From: Betaproteobacteria bacterium
Lineage (GTDB): Bacteria; Pseudomonadota; Gammaproteobacteria; Burkholderiales; Burkholderiaceae_C
Direction: 5' to 3'
Assembly: GCA_013289985.1 (NCBI GenBank)
Contig: JABCYW010000054.1
Coordinates: forward strand, 1-34,517
DNA: 34,517 bases
Below are positions 16,094 to 24,830 of the stretch, piece after piece. Position 1 is the stretch's first letter; the number at the start of each line of letters is the position of its first letter. The position numbers were made by a program, and so were the translations under genes. Under the pieces are notes generated by a model, which had not been told where the DNA came from, did not search any database, and saw nothing but the letters and a program-made list of their open reading frames with translations.

Positions 16094-17247
16094 CAGTGGC
16101 TTCCCTTGGGCAGCGTCCCTTCCAGCTTGCAGATGATGCCCAGCATCACCTCGTCGGCGCCGCCGCCGATGGAGATCAGGCGCGAGTCGCGGTAGGCCTG
16201 CGAGATCGGGTTGTCGCGCGTGAAGCCCATGCCGCCCCAGTACTGCAGGCAGCTGTCGGCCACCTCGCGGCTGAGGCGTCCGCACTTCAGCTTGGCCATG
16301 GACGCCAGCTTGCTCACGTCCTTGCCCGAGATGTAGAGCTCGCAGCACTGGTAGGTGAGCGCGCGCAGCGCCGCCACCTCGGTGCGCAGCTCGGCCAGGC
16401 GGAAGTGCACCACCTGGTTGTCGAGGATGCTCTTGCCGAAGGCCTGGCGCTCGCGGGTGTACGCGATGGTGAGGTCGATCAGGCGATCCAGGCTCCTCAG
16501 CGACGAGGCCGCGCCCCACATGCGCTCCTCCTGGAACTGCATCATCTGGAACGCGAAGCCCATGCCCTCCTGGCCGATCAGGTAGCGCTGCGGCACGCGC
16601 ACGCCGTCGAAGAACAGCAGCGCGGTGTCGGACGAGTCCATGCCGATCTTGTGGATCTTCTGCCTGGTGATGCCCGGAGAATTCATCGGCACGATGATCA
16701 GGCTCTTGTTCTTGTGCGCCGGGCCGTCGCTGGTGTTGGCCAGCAGGCAGCACCAGTCGGCCTGCAGGCCGTTGGTGATCCACATCTTGCTGCCGTTGAT
16801 CACGTAGTCTCCGCCGTCCTTGCGCGCCGTGGTCTTGATGGCCGCGACGTCGGAGCCGCCGCCGGGCTCGCTCACCGCCACGCAGCCGACGACGTCGCCC
16901 GCGATCGACGGGGCGAGGAACTCGCGGCGCAGCTCGTCGGAGCCGAAGCGGGCCAGCGCGGGCGTGCACATGTCGGTGTGCACGCCGATGGACATGGGCA
17001 CGCCGCCGCACGTGCAGTCGCCCAGCGCCTCGGCCATCACCATCGAGTAGGAGAAGTCGAGGCCGGCGCCGCCGAACTCCTCGGGGTATTTCAGGCCCAG
17101 CAGGCCGAGGTCGCCCAGCTTCTTCATCACCTCGTGCGCGGGGTACTGCTCGTCGGCCTCCCACTTCGGCACGAACGGGTTGAGCTCCTTGGCGACGAAG
17201 CGGGAGACGGTCTCGGAGAGGGCCTTGTGTTCGGTCGTGAATTTCAT
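16093..17247 (-). CDS. Acyl-CoA dehydrogenase, citronellyl-CoA dehydrogenase (AtuD)-like
   Basis: A 384-residue FAD flavoprotein introducing an alpha-beta double bond and passing electrons to ETF. Motifs: VAVSEPGGGSDVAAIKT (124-139) and MWITNG (155-160) for FAD/substrate binding, YTRERQAFGKSI (263-274), and LQYWGGMGFTRDNP (335-347). The usual catalytic Glu of the medium-chain type is replaced in the IGGGADEVM segment, while Glu240/241 in MQFQEERMW sits where isovaleryl-CoA dehydrogenases hold theirs, so it is of the IVD-like kind. The run GGVPMSIGVHTDM followed by TPALARFGSDELRREF is, as I recall, close to AtuD of Pseudomonas. It starts 23 bp... upstream of the hydratase and carboxylase genes it feeds. 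Substrate class (branched acyl-CoA) is inferred. Confidence 0.88.
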   Translation of the reverse strand: MKFTTEHKALSETVSRFVAKELNPFVPKWEADEQYPAHEVMKKLGDLGLLGLKYPEEFGGAGLDFSYSMVMAEALGDCTCGGVPMSIGVHTDMCTPALARFGSDELRREFLAPSIAGDVVGCVAVSEPGGGSDVAAIKTTARKDGGDYVINGSKMWITNGLQADWCCLLANTSDGPAHKNKSLIIVPMNSPGITRQKIHKIGMDSSDTALLFFDGVRVPQRYLIGQEGMGFAFQMMQFQEERMWGAASSLRSLDRLIDLTIAYTRERQAFGKSILDNQVVHFRLAELRTEVAALRALTYQCCELYISGKDVSKLASMAKLKCGRLSREVADSCLQYWGGMGFTRDNPISQAYRDSRLISIGGGADEVMLGIICKLEGTLPKGSH

Positions 17248-17270
17248 GGTCTTGTCTCGTGGATTCGTGT

Positions 17271-18881
17271 TCAGAAGCGGGCGATGCCGAAGGCGTTGGG
17301 ACGCAGGCTGCGCTGATCGGCCTCGCGCGCGAGCGCCAGCGCCAGCGCCAGCACGCGGCGCGTGTCGCGCGGGTCGACGATGCCGTCGTCCCACAGCCGC
17401 GCGGTGCCGAACAGCACGTTGGATTCGCGGTCGATGCGGTCGCGCAGCTGGTTGCCGATCGCAGCCAGCGCCTCCGCGTCGACCGGCGCGCCGGCGCGCG
17501 CGAGCTTGCCCGCGCCGACGATCTCCATCACCTTGCCGGCCTGCGCGCCGCCCATCACCGCGGTGCGCGCGTTGGGCCAGGAGAAGATGAAGCGCGGATC
17601 GAAGCCGCGGCCGCACATGCCGTAGTTGCCCGCCCCGAACGAGCCGCCGATCACGAAGGTGAACTTGGGCACGCGCGCGTTGGCCACGGCCTGGATCATC
17701 TTGGCGCCGTGCTTGATCGCGCCGCCGCGCTCGGCCGCCGAGCCCACCATGTAGCCGGTGGTGTTCTGCAGGAAGACGAGCGGCGTGCCCGACTGGTCGC
17801 ACAGCTGGATGAACTGCGCGGCCTTGTTGGCGCCGGCGGGCTGGATCGGGCCCATGTTGCCCAGGAGGCCCACCAGCTGGCCATCGACGCGGGCGTGGCC
17901 GCACAGGGTGTCCGCGCCGAAGCCGGGCTTGAACTCGAGGAAGTCGGAGCCGTCGACCAGCCGCGCGATGACCTCGCGCACGTCGTAGGGCTCGCGCTCG
18001 TCGGCCGGCACCACGCCCATCAGTTCCTCGGCCGGGTACAGCGGCGCGGCGGCGGCGTTGGCGGCCGGCGCGGCGTCCCATTGCAGCTTGTCGACCAGCT
18101 CGCGCGCGATCGCGATGGCGTGCGCGTCGTTCTCGCCCAGGTACTCGCCCAGGCCCGTCACCTCGGCGTGGGTCTGCGAGCCGCCCAGCTCCTCGTCGGT
18201 GACGTCCTCGCCGATGGCCGCCTTCACCAGCGGCGGCCCCGCGAGATAGATGCTGGAGCGGCCGCGCACCAGCACCACGTAGTCGGACAGGCCCGGCAGG
18301 TAGGCGCCGCCGGCCGTGGACGAGCCGTGCACCACCGCGATCTGCGGGATGCCCGCGGCCGACAGCCGCGCCTGGTTGGCGAAGCTGCGGCCGCCCTCCA
18401 CGAACATCTCGCTCTGGTACATCAGGTTCGCGCCGCCCGACTCCACGAGATAGATCAGCGGCAGCCGGTTCTCGAGCGCGACCTGCTGCGCGCGCAAGGC
18501 CTTGCGCAGGCCCATCGGCGAGACGGTGCCGCCCTTCAAGGCGCTGTCGCTGGCCGAGATCACCACGCGCTTGCCCGCCACCAGTCCGATGCCCACGATG
18601 GAGCCACCGCCCTGCACCGACTTCCTGCCGTCGTCGTCGTGCATGCCCAGCCCCGCCAGCGCGGACAGCTCCAGGAAGCCGCTGCCGCGGTCCAGCAACT
18701 GCGCCACACGCTCGCGCGGCAGCAGCTGGCCGCGCTGCTCGAACTTGTCGCGCTTGGATGCGCTCTCGGCGATCACCTGCTGCTCGAGCCCGCGCACGCC
18801 GGCCAGGCGTTCGGCCATGCGGGCCGCGTTGGCGAGGAAGGCGGCGGACTTCGGGTCGAGTTTCGAGACGATCGCGGGCAT
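17271..18881 (-). CDS. Acyl-CoA carboxylase beta subunit (carboxyltransferase), AtuC/LiuB-like
   Basis: A 536-residue carboxyltransferase moving CO2 from biotin to the gamma carbon of an enoyl-CoA. N- and C-terminal crotonase-like halves are present, with oxyanion loops GSSTAGGAY (186-194) and, later, GSFGAGNYGMCGR. The acyl-binding edge reads FVEGGRSFANQ (160-170). Methylcrotonyl-CoA carboxylases instead have a longer PDRxHFGRIF-type segment here, so the pocket is probably different and perhaps wider, as in geranyl-CoA carboxylase. The start ATG 18881 overlaps the SDR stop by one base. Together with 13287-15299 it forms the holoenzyme. General function is firm; geranyl-type specificity is inferred from this loop and from gene order. 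Confidence 0.9.
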   Translation of the reverse strand: MPAIVSKLDPKSAAFLANAARMAERLAGVRGLEQQVIAESASKRDKFEQRGQLLPRERVAQLLDRGSGFLELSALAGLGMHDDDGRKSVQGGGSIVGIGLVAGKRVVISASDSALKGGTVSPMGLRKALRAQQVALENRLPLIYLVESGGANLMYQSEMFVEGGRSFANQARLSAAGIPQIAVVHGSSTAGGAYLPGLSDYVVLVRGRSSIYLAGPPLVKAAIGEDVTDEELGGSQTHAEVTGLGEYLGENDAHAIAIARELVDKLQWDAAPAANAAAAPLYPAEELMGVVPADEREPYDVREVIARLVDGSDFLEFKPGFGADTLCGHARVDGQLVGLLGNMGPIQPAGANKAAQFIQLCDQSGTPLVFLQNTTGYMVGSAAERGGAIKHGAKMIQAVANARVPKFTFVIGGSFGAGNYGMCGRGFDPRFIFSWPNARTAVMGGAQAGKVMEIVGAGKLARAGAPVDAEALAAIGNQLRDRIDRESNVLFGTARLWDDGIVDPRDTRRVLALALALAREADQRSLRPNAFGIARF

Positions 18882-19789
18882 CAGGCGGCTTCCGGCTTGT
18901 CTTGCTGGAGCACGGCCGGCGTGACCGCGCGATGGAAGCCGTCGAACGGCACCGACCTGTCGTGGTCGACCGACGGGAACAGCGGCGAGCCCAGCGACGC
19001 CCCGCCGTCGATCTGCAACGTGATGCCCGTGATGAACGACGCGGCCGGCGACAGCAGGAACACGATGGCCGCGCTGACCTCGGCCTCCAGGCCCAAGCGG
19101 CGCAGCGGCACGTGGCGCTTGAGCCTGGGGATCAGCGCCTTCATGGCGCCGCCGTAGGTATCCATGCCGCTGGAGGCGATCCAGCCCGGCGCGACCGCGT
19201 TCACGCGCACGCCCGACGAGGCCCATTCGAACGCGGCGGTCATCGTGAGGTTGCTCATGCCCGCGCGCGCCGCGCCCGAGTGCGCCATGCCGGGCATGCC
19301 GTTGCGGAAGTCGGCCGTCATGTTGACGATGGCGCCGCCGTGCGCCTGGAAGCTCTGCAGGAACAGCTCGCGCATCATCAGGAAGCCGCCGGTGAGGTTG
19401 TTGGCCACCACCGCCTCAAAGCCGCGCTTGCTGATGGCCATCATCGGCGCGGGGAACTGGCCGCCGGCGTTGTTGACCAGGCCGTGCACGACGCCCTCCG
19501 CGGCAATGACGTCGGCCACGTGGGCCTTGACGGCTTCGTCGTCGCGGATGTCGAATGCGCGCCAGGTGCAGCGGCCGCCGTCCTCGCGGATCTCGGCGGC
19601 CACGCGCTCGAGCTTGTCGGCGCTGCGCCCGCTGATCACCACGTCGGCGCCGAGCGCCGCGAGTTCGTGCGCCACCGCGCGGCCGATGCCCGAGCCGCCG
19701 CCGGTGACCCACACGCACTGGCCGGAGAACAGGCCGGGCGCGAACACGCTGCGGTAGCGGGCGGACGGATCGGGGGAGGCTGTCGTCAT
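18881..19789 (-). CDS. SDR-family oxidoreductase, AtuB-like, first gene of carboxylase operon
   Basis: A 302-residue classical-type short-chain dehydrogenase. The cofactor loop VTGGGSGIGRAVA follows a short N-terminal extension; NNAGGQFPAP and a GWIASSGMD stretch are family features. The usual YxxxK is changed: the segment HSGAARAGMSNL has Ala in place of the catalytic Tyr and Ala-Gly instead of Lys context, as in peroxisomal 2,4-dienoyl-CoA reductase-like SDRs. A reductase acting on an unsaturated acyl-CoA is therefore as likely as an alcohol dehydrogenase. ATG 19789 is preferred over a GTG-like upstream start at 19828 because the latter would lie inside the promoter -10. First gene after the divergent regulatory region; position equals atuB. 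Confidence 0.85.
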   Translation of the reverse strand: MTTASPDPSARYRSVFAPGLFSGQCVWVTGGGSGIGRAVAHELAALGADVVISGRSADKLERVAAEIREDGGRCTWRAFDIRDDEAVKAHVADVIAAEGVVHGLVNNAGGQFPAPMMAISKRGFEAVVANNLTGGFLMMRELFLQSFQAHGGAIVNMTADFRNGMPGMAHSGAARAGMSNLTMTAAFEWASSGVRVNAVAPGWIASSGMDTYGGAMKALIPRLKRHVPLRRLGLEAEVSAAIVFLLSPAASFITGITLQIDGGASLGSPLFPSVDHDRSVPFDGFHRAVTPAVLQQDKPEAA

Positions 19790-19824
19790 GGTTCCGGCGT
19801 TGTCTGGAAGAAGCGGGACGTGCC

Positions 19825-19863
19825 GCATTAGGCTTCAGGGTAACGTTAACGTCAACCTAATGC
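19825..19863 (-). promoter_or_regulatory. Divergent control region: sigma70 promoter with LiuR-like palindrome
   Basis: On the minus strand TTGACG (19855-19850), a 17-bp spacer and CCTAAT (19832-19827) form a good sigma70 promoter for the SDR-carboxylase operon, giving a leader of about 30 nt. The perfect palindrome ACGTTAACGT (19843-19852) overlaps the -35 and spacer, where MerR-family activators bind. The wider TTGACGTTAACGTTAC resembles the LiuR operator as I recall it. Outer 8-bp inverted repeats GCATTAGG (19825-19832) and CCTAATGC (19856-19863) frame the site. The MerR gene at 20248 is the obvious candidate binder. Confidence 0.65.
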
Positions 19864-19942
19864 CTCATCGGGAATTACACTGATGGCGACGTCACCCACA
19901 GGCCCTAGCATGCTCCCAGACCATTCCACCGAAGGCATTCCC

Positions 19943-20242
19943 ATGGACATCCAGACCGCCACCGAACAACTGCGCGCCAAGGTCGGCGAGGACTGCGGCC
20001 TCGGCGCCGTGCTGAAGTTCGACTGCGGCGCCGACGGTGCCGTCGTGATCGACGCCACCAAGGTGCCCAACACGCTGTCCAACGACACCTCGCTGGTGGC
20101 CGACTGCACCGTCGCGCTGGGCGTGGACACGCTTGGCGACCTGCTGTCGGGCGAGCTCGAGCCCACCACCGGCTTCATGATGGGCAGGTTCAAGGTCTCG
20201 GGCGACATGAGCGTCGCGCTGAAGCTGCAACGCATCGTCTGA
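19943..20242 (+). CDS. SCP2 sterol-carrier-like domain protein
   Basis: A 99-residue single-domain protein of the SCP2 family, a small lipid/acyl-CoA-binding fold. Landmarks are VLKFDCGADGAVVIDATKV, the LVADCTVALG strand and the family end motif GELEPTTGFMMGRFKVSGDM. It would hold a hydrophobic ligand or acyl-CoA for the enzymes of the locus. ATG 19943 with GAAGG 8-9 nt upstream gives the usual domain start; an in-frame ATG at 19883 would add 20 residues of non-domain sequence. First gene of the plus-strand operon; 5 bp before the MerR gene. Confidence 0.88.
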   Translation: MDIQTATEQLRAKVGEDCGLGAVLKFDCGADGAVVIDATKVPNTLSNDTSLVADCTVALGVDTLGDLLSGELEPTTGFMMGRFKVSGDMSVALKLQRIV

Positions 20243-20247
20243 GCCCC

Positions 20248-20715
20248 GTGGACCCGCAGCCTTCGATGCCTCCCCGCAACGCAACCGCCCAACGCACGCA
20301 GACCGCCGACGAGGTGGTGGCCGACCACCGCAGCGACGACGCCGGCGAGCTGTTCGGGATCGCCGAGCTCTGCAAGGAGTTCGCGATCTCGCCGCGCGCC
20401 ATCCGCTTCTACGAGGACAAGGGCCTGCTGGCGCCGCGCCGCGTCAACGGCACGCGCGTCTACACGCGCCGCGACCGCGCCCGCCTGTCGCTGATCCTGC
20501 GCGCCAAGGCCATCGGCTCCTCGCTGGCCGAGATCAAGCACTACCTCGACCTGTACGGCACGCACGGCGAGGGCCGCACCGTGCAGATGAAGTACGTGCT
20601 GGACAAGACATCGAAGGCGATCGCCGAGCTCGAGCAGAAGCGCGCGCACATCGACGCGTCGCTGGCCGAACTCCGCATCATCAACGCCACCGTGAAGCGT
20701 GGCCTGGGGAAGTAA
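20248..20715 (+). CDS. MerR-family regulator, LiuR/AtuR-type role
   Basis: A 155-residue MerR-type regulator. After a polar N-terminal extension of about 35 residues comes the winged helix region ([40 protein letters not shown]) and a C-terminal dimerisation coiled coil (about 110-150). No metal-binding cysteines of the metal-sensing MerR proteins are present, so the effector is probably a CoA ester, as for LiuR. The GTG start at 20248 is used; ATG 20266 would remove six residues and is equally possible, and neither has a clear Shine-Dalgarno. Its stop touches the thiolase start. It is the natural binder of the palindrome at 19843-19852. Confidence 0.87.
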   Translation: MDPQPSMPPRNATAQRTQTADEVVADHRSDDAGELFGIAELCKEFAISPRAIRFYEDKGLLAPRRVNGTRVYTRRDRARLSLILRAKAIGSSLAEIKHYLDLYGTHGEGRTVQMKYVLDKTSKAIAELEQKRAHIDASLAELRIINATVKRGLGK

Positions 20716-21921
20716 ATGACTGACGCATTGATCTTCGACCACGTCCGCACCCCGCGCGGCAAGGGCAAGAAGGACGGCAGCCTGCACCAGGCGACGCCGG
20801 TGTGGCTGCTGCGCGGCCTCTTGCAGAGCCTGCAGCAACGACTGGCGCTGGACACCGCGCTGGTGGACGACGTCGTGCTGGGCTGCGTGACGCCCGTCGG
20901 CGAGCAAGGCGCCGACATCGCGCGCACCGCGGTGCTGGACGCCGGCTGGGCCGAGAGCGTGGCCGGCGTCACGCTGTCGCGCTTCTGCGCCTCCGGCCTG
21001 GAGGCCGTGAACCTGGCCGCGGCCAAGGTGGCCAGCGGCTTCGAGGACTTCGTCGTGGCCGGCGGCATCGAATCCATGAGCCGCTGGACGATGGGCTCGG
21101 ACGGCGGCGCGTGGTTCATGGATCCGCGCATCAACCAGGGCATCTCCTTCATCCCGCAAGGCATCAGCGCCGACCTGATCGCGATGCTGGAAGGCTTCTC
21201 GCGCCACGACCTCGATGCGTACGCGCTGCAGTCGCACCAGCGTGCCGCCGCGGCGCGCGCGGACGGCCGCTTCACGAAGTCGATCGTGCCGGTGCACGAC
21301 ATCGCCGGCCTGCTGATGCTGGCCGAGGACGAGACCATCCGCGCGAACGCGACGATGGAGGCGATGGCCAGGCTGGAACCCTCGTTCGCCGCGATGGGCG
21401 CGATGGGCTTCGACGCCACCGCGCTGCGCAAGTACACCACCGTGGAGAAGATCACCCACGTGCACCACGCCGGCAACGCCTCGGGCATCGTCGACGGCGC
21501 CGCGCTGATGCTCATCGGCTCGCGCGCCGCGGGCGAGCGCGCGGGGCTGCGCGCCCGCGCCCGAATCCGCGGCGTGGCGGTGATCGGCTCCGAGCCCACC
21601 ATCATGCTCACCGGCCCGACGCCGGCCTGCCGCAAGGCGCTGGCCAAGGCGGGCCTGCAGGCGGGCGACATCGACCTGTGGGAGATCAACGAGGCCTTCG
21701 CCGCGGTGCCGATGAAGACGGCGCGCGACCTCGGCGTGTCGCTGGACCGGGTCAACGTCAACGGCGGCGCCATCGCGATGGGCCATCCGCTGGGCGCCAC
21801 CGGCTGCATCATCCTCGGCACGCTGCTCGACGAGCTGGAACGCCGCGACCTGTCGCTGGGCTGCGCCACGTTGTGCGTGGGCGGCGGCATGGGCATCGCC
21901 ACGATCATCGAGAGGATCTGA
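20716..21921 (+). CDS. Thiolase (acetyl-CoA C-acyltransferase)
   Basis: A 401-residue beta-ketothiolase of the degradative type, cleaving a 3-ketoacyl-CoA with CoA to acetyl-CoA and a shortened acyl-CoA. Catalytic residues are present: Cys91 in [11 protein letters not shown], His357 in [10 protein letters not shown] and Cys387 in LCVGGGMG. The WEINEAFA motif is also visible. The gene begins directly after the MerR stop (TAA-ATG, no gap) and ends 4 bp before the bifunctional 3-hydroxyacyl-CoA dehydrogenase, so the pair forms the end of a beta-oxidation round. Chain length preference cannot be read from sequence. Confidence 0.93.
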   Translation: MTDALIFDHVRTPRGKGKKDGSLHQATPVWLLRGLLQSLQQRLALDTALVDDVVLGCVTPVGEQGADIARTAVLDAGWAESVAGVTLSRFCASGLEAVNLAAAKVASGFEDFVVAGGIESMSRWTMGSDGGAWFMDPRINQGISFIPQGISADLIAMLEGFSRHDLDAYALQSHQRAAAARADGRFTKSIVPVHDIAGLLMLAEDETIRANATMEAMARLEPSFAAMGAMGFDATALRKYTTVEKITHVHHAGNASGIVDGAALMLIGSRAAGERAGLRARARIRGVAVIGSEPTIMLTGPTPACRKALAKAGLQAGDIDLWEINEAFAAVPMKTARDLGVSLDRVNVNGGAIAMGHPLGATGCIILGTLLDELERRDLSLGCATLCVGGGMGIATIIERI

Positions 21922-21925
21922 ACCC

Positions 21926-24061
21926 ATGACCGATGCATTGAACATCGTCGTCGACGCGGACGGCATCGCCACCGCCACGATGGACCTGCCGAACCGCTCC
22001 ATGAACGTGCTCGACGACGACCTGGCCGTGCCGCTGGCCGCGCTCATCGAGCGCCTCGCCGCCGATGCGTCCATCAAGGGCCTGGTGCTCGCCTCGGGCA
22101 AGAAGGACTTCCTGGCCGGCGCCGACGTCGACCGCCTGCGCGCGCTGGCGTCGGCCCGGGAGGCCTTCGACGAATCGATGCGCTTCAAGAGGCTGCTGCG
22201 CAAGATGGAGCTGGGCGGCAAGCCGGTGGTCGCGGCCATCAACGGCAAGTGCCTGGGCGGCGGGCTCGAGATCGCCCTCGCCTGCCACCATCGCATCGTC
22301 CTGGACGACGGGAAGGCACGCCTCGGCTTGCCCGAGGTGAAGCTGGGCCTGCTGCCCGGCGGCGGCGGCACGCAGCGCATGCCGCGTCTGGTGGGCATGC
22401 AGCAGGCGCTGCAGTGGATGGGCGAAGGCGCCGACATCCGCGCGGCGCAGGCGCTGAAGTCCGGCCTGGTGGGGGCGCTCGCGACCTCGACCGACGACCT
22501 GCACGCGCAGGCGAAGGCGTGGATCCTGGCGAACCCTTCTCCGAAGCAGCCGTGGGACCAGCCGAAGTTCCGTTATCCCGGGGGCGACTCGCGCAGCCCG
22601 GCGATGGCGCAGCTGTTCTCGGTCGGGCCGTCCATGGTGTCGGCCAAGAGCCATGGAAACTACCCCGCGGTCACGCACATCCTGTCGTGCGTGTTCGAGG
22701 GCGGCATCGTCGGCTTCGACGCGGCGCTGGAGATCGAGTCGCGCTACTTCGCGGCCTGCGCGATGTCGCAGGAATCGAGGAACCTCATCGGCACGCTGTG
22801 GTACCAGCTGCAGGCGATCGAGCGCGGCGCGTCGCGCCCTGCGGGCCACCCGCAGCGCCTGGTCAAGCGCCTGGGCATCCTGGGCGCCGGCATGATGGGC
22901 GCGGGCATCGCCTACGTGGCCGCCAAGGCCGGCATCGAGGTGATGCTGCTCGACACCTCGGCCGACAACGCCGTGCGCGGCCGCCAGTACTCGCAGGACC
23001 TGCTGGACAAGGCCCAGCGCAAGGGCCGCACCACGCAGCAGCTGCGCGACGCGACGCTGGCGCGCATCACGCCCACCGTGCGGTTCGAGGACCTGGCCGG
23101 CTGCGATCTCGTCATCGAGGCCGTGTTCGAGGATCGTGCCGTCAAGGCCGAGGTCACGCGCAGGACCGAGAGCCTGCTGGCCTCCGACGCCGTGTTCGCG
23201 TCCAACACCTCCACGCTGCCCATCACCAGCCTGGCCGCCGCCAGCGTGCGCCCGACGCAGTTCATCGGCCTGCACTTCTTCTCGCCGGTGGACAAGATGC
23301 CGCTGGTCGAGATCATCATGGGCCAGCAGACCGACGACGCCACGCTGGCGCTGGCCTTCGACTTCGTGCGCCAGATCGGCAAGACGCCCATCGTGGTCAA
23401 CGACTCGCGCGGCTTCTACACCAGCCGGGTGTTCGCCACCTACGTGATGGAGGGCCTGGCGATGCTGCGCGAGGGCGTGCACCCGCGCCACATCGAGGCC
23501 GCGGGCCTGCAGGCCGGCATGCCCATGCCGCCGCTGGCGCTGCAGGACGAGGTATCGCTGACGCTGGCCCTGCACGTGGCCGACCAGACCCGCAAGGATC
23601 TCGCCGCCGAGGGCAAGGCCTGCGCGGAGCACCCGGGCGAGGCGGTGCTGCGCCAGATGTGCGAGCTGGGCCGCATCGGCCGCAAGGCCAACCTGGGCTT
23701 CTACGACTGGACGGACGCCGGCCGCAGCCTGTGGCCCGGCCTGGCGGAGATGTTCCCGGTGGCCGCCAGGCAGCCCACCCAGCGCGAGCTGATCGACCGG
23801 CTGCTGTTCGTGCAGGCCAACGAGGCCGCGCGCTGCGTGGAGGAAGGCGTGCTGCGCTCGGTGGCCGACGCCAACGTCGGCTCCATCTTCGGCTGGGGCT
23901 TCGCGCCCTTCCACGGTGGCGCGCTGCAGTTCGTCAACGCGATGGGCGCGAAGCGATTCGTCGAGCGCGCGCGCGAACTCGCGGCCGCGCACGGCCCGCG
24001 CTTCGAGCCCGCGCACGTGGTGGTGAACCTGGCGGAGCAGGACGGGCTGTTCGAGGATTGA
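21926..24061 (+). CDS. FadJ/FadB-like bifunctional enoyl-CoA hydratase / 3-hydroxyacyl-CoA dehydrogenase
   Basis: A 711-residue two-part beta-oxidation enzyme. Residues 1-200 are a crotonase domain with both catalytic glutamates: Glu115 in GGGLEIALA and Glu137 in [15 protein letters not shown]. From about residue 310 the NAD-binding domain begins with [14 protein letters not shown]. The dehydrogenase His is His450 in [15 protein letters not shown], and C-terminal 3HCDH domains end the protein. Length is close to FadJ/FadB alpha subunits; the thiolase just upstream is the likely beta partner. Together they would oxidise the acyl-CoA left after the carboxylase branch. No rare frame disruption is seen. 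Confidence 0.93.
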   Translation: MTDALNIVVDADGIATATMDLPNRSMNVLDDDLAVPLAALIERLAADASIKGLVLASGKKDFLAGADVDRLRALASAREAFDESMRFKRLLRKMELGGKPVVAAINGKCLGGGLEIALACHHRIVLDDGKARLGLPEVKLGLLPGGGGTQRMPRLVGMQQALQWMGEGADIRAAQALKSGLVGALATSTDDLHAQAKAWILANPSPKQPWDQPKFRYPGGDSRSPAMAQLFSVGPSMVSAKSHGNYPAVTHILSCVFEGGIVGFDAALEIESRYFAACAMSQESRNLIGTLWYQLQAIERGASRPAGHPQRLVKRLGILGAGMMGAGIAYVAAKAGIEVMLLDTSADNAVRGRQYSQDLLDKAQRKGRTTQQLRDATLARITPTVRFEDLAGCDLVIEAVFEDRAVKAEVTRRTESLLASDAVFASNTSTLPITSLAAASVRPTQFIGLHFFSPVDKMPLVEIIMGQQTDDATLALAFDFVRQIGKTPIVVNDSRGFYTSRVFATYVMEGLAMLREGVHPRHIEAAGLQAGMPMPPLALQDEVSLTLALHVADQTRKDLAAEGKACAEHPGEAVLRQMCELGRIGRKANLGFYDWTDAGRSLWPGLAEMFPVAARQPTQRELIDRLLFVQANEAARCVEEGVLRSVADANVGSIFGWGFAPFHGGALQFVNAMGAKRFVERARELAAAHGPRFEPAHVVVNLAEQDGLFED

Positions 24062-24148
24062 GGGGCGGCAGCGACGCCGCTGAAGTTGCTGCGTTGCTGG
24101 TGGCGCCAAGCGCCCAGACCATCGCCATTTCGAACCGGACTGGATCTG

Positions 24149-24583
24149 TCAGGGCGTGTTGCGCAGCACAACTGGCTTGATCTTCAAGCGCAGTGCATTG
24201 CGGCTCAGCACGTCGTCCAGGGTGGCCATCTGCTTCGCACCCGCAGCCTCCGCGCACGCCAGGTGCAGTGCGTCGCCGGCGCGCAACGCGCTCGCGGCGT
24301 CGAGAACCAGCTCGGCCGCGCGATGGAAGTTGGCAGGTGCTACCGGAAGCAGTCGAAGGTCGGCGGCCACCATGCGTTCGAAGCGAGTCCAGGCACCTTG
24401 GGCCTGCTGCGCGTCGATCGCGCCGGTGCGTTGCTTGATGCCCAGGGCGCTGGCGAACTCCGGAACGCACCAGGCCGCGGCGACGAGTTCGCTCTTCTCG
24501 CGTGCGTACCAGTCGGCCGCCGCCACGCTGTGCGGCTCATTCAGGAACAGCGGTACGAGTACGCTGGTGTCGACATAGACCAT
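24149..24583 (-). CDS. vapC: VapC-type PIN-domain ribonuclease toxin
   Basis: A 144-residue PIN-domain protein, the toxin of a type II toxin-antitoxin pair. The four acidic metal-binding residues are visible: Asp5 (YVDTSV), Glu42 (PEFASAL), Asp104 (LRAGDALHL) and Asp123/124 (TLDD). By family knowledge it cleaves RNA, often tRNA or rRNA, when freed from its antitoxin. It starts one base after the antitoxin stop (gap at 24584 only), giving coupled translation. Convergent with the bifunctional dehydrogenase gene. The RNA target cannot be predicted. Confidence 0.92.
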   Translation of the reverse strand: MVYVDTSVLVPLFLNEPHSVAAADWYAREKSELVAAAWCVPEFASALGIKQRTGAIDAQQAQGAWTRFERMVAADLRLLPVAPANFHRAAELVLDAASALRAGDALHLACAEAAGAKQMATLDDVLSRNALRLKIKPVVLRNTP

Positions 24584-24584
24584 G

Positions 24585-24830
24585 TCAGTAGCGAGCCCCG
24601 CTGCGCAGTTCTTCCATCACGGGCTCGCTCATGGGCATGGAACCGCGGGCCTCGGTCAACTCGAGGGCGAACGCCTTGCGATTCCACTGCGCCGGCCGAA
24701 TGGACAGGCTGCCGTCAACGGTGAGCTGAGCCTCCACGGTGGCCCCTTCGTGCAACCCGAGCTGGCGCACGATTTCAGAGGGAATCCGCAGGGCAAGACT
24801 GTTGCCCCACTTCGCTACTTGAAGATCCAC
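24585..24830 (-). CDS. vapB: VapB-type antitoxin, AbrB/MazE-like DNA-binding domain
   Basis: An 81-residue antitoxin. The N-terminal half is a SpoVT/AbrB-type domain (VAKWGNSLALRIPSEIV, then LGLHEGATVEAQL). The C-terminal half (PMSEPVMEELRSG) is the usual toxin-wrapping tail. The start is GTG at 24830, with AAAGGA about 8 nt upstream; a weak start codon overlapping the operator is consistent with tight autocontrol. Followed by vapC after one base. Confidence 0.9.
   Translation of the reverse strand: MDLQVAKWGNSLALRIPSEIVRQLGLHEGATVEAQLTVDGSLSIRPAQWNRKAFALELTEARGSMPMSEPVMEELRSGARY

Noticed and set aside
13365-16136. A 923-codon plus-strand frame across the carboxylase genes
   Set aside because: Antisense shadow of the biotin carboxylase and hydratase genes; no recognisable motif and His/Arg-rich.
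24102-24114. GGCGC-CAA-GCGCC hairpin after the bifunctional dehydrogenase gene
   Set aside because: Only five base pairs and no T-run; too weak to call a terminator although the place would fit.
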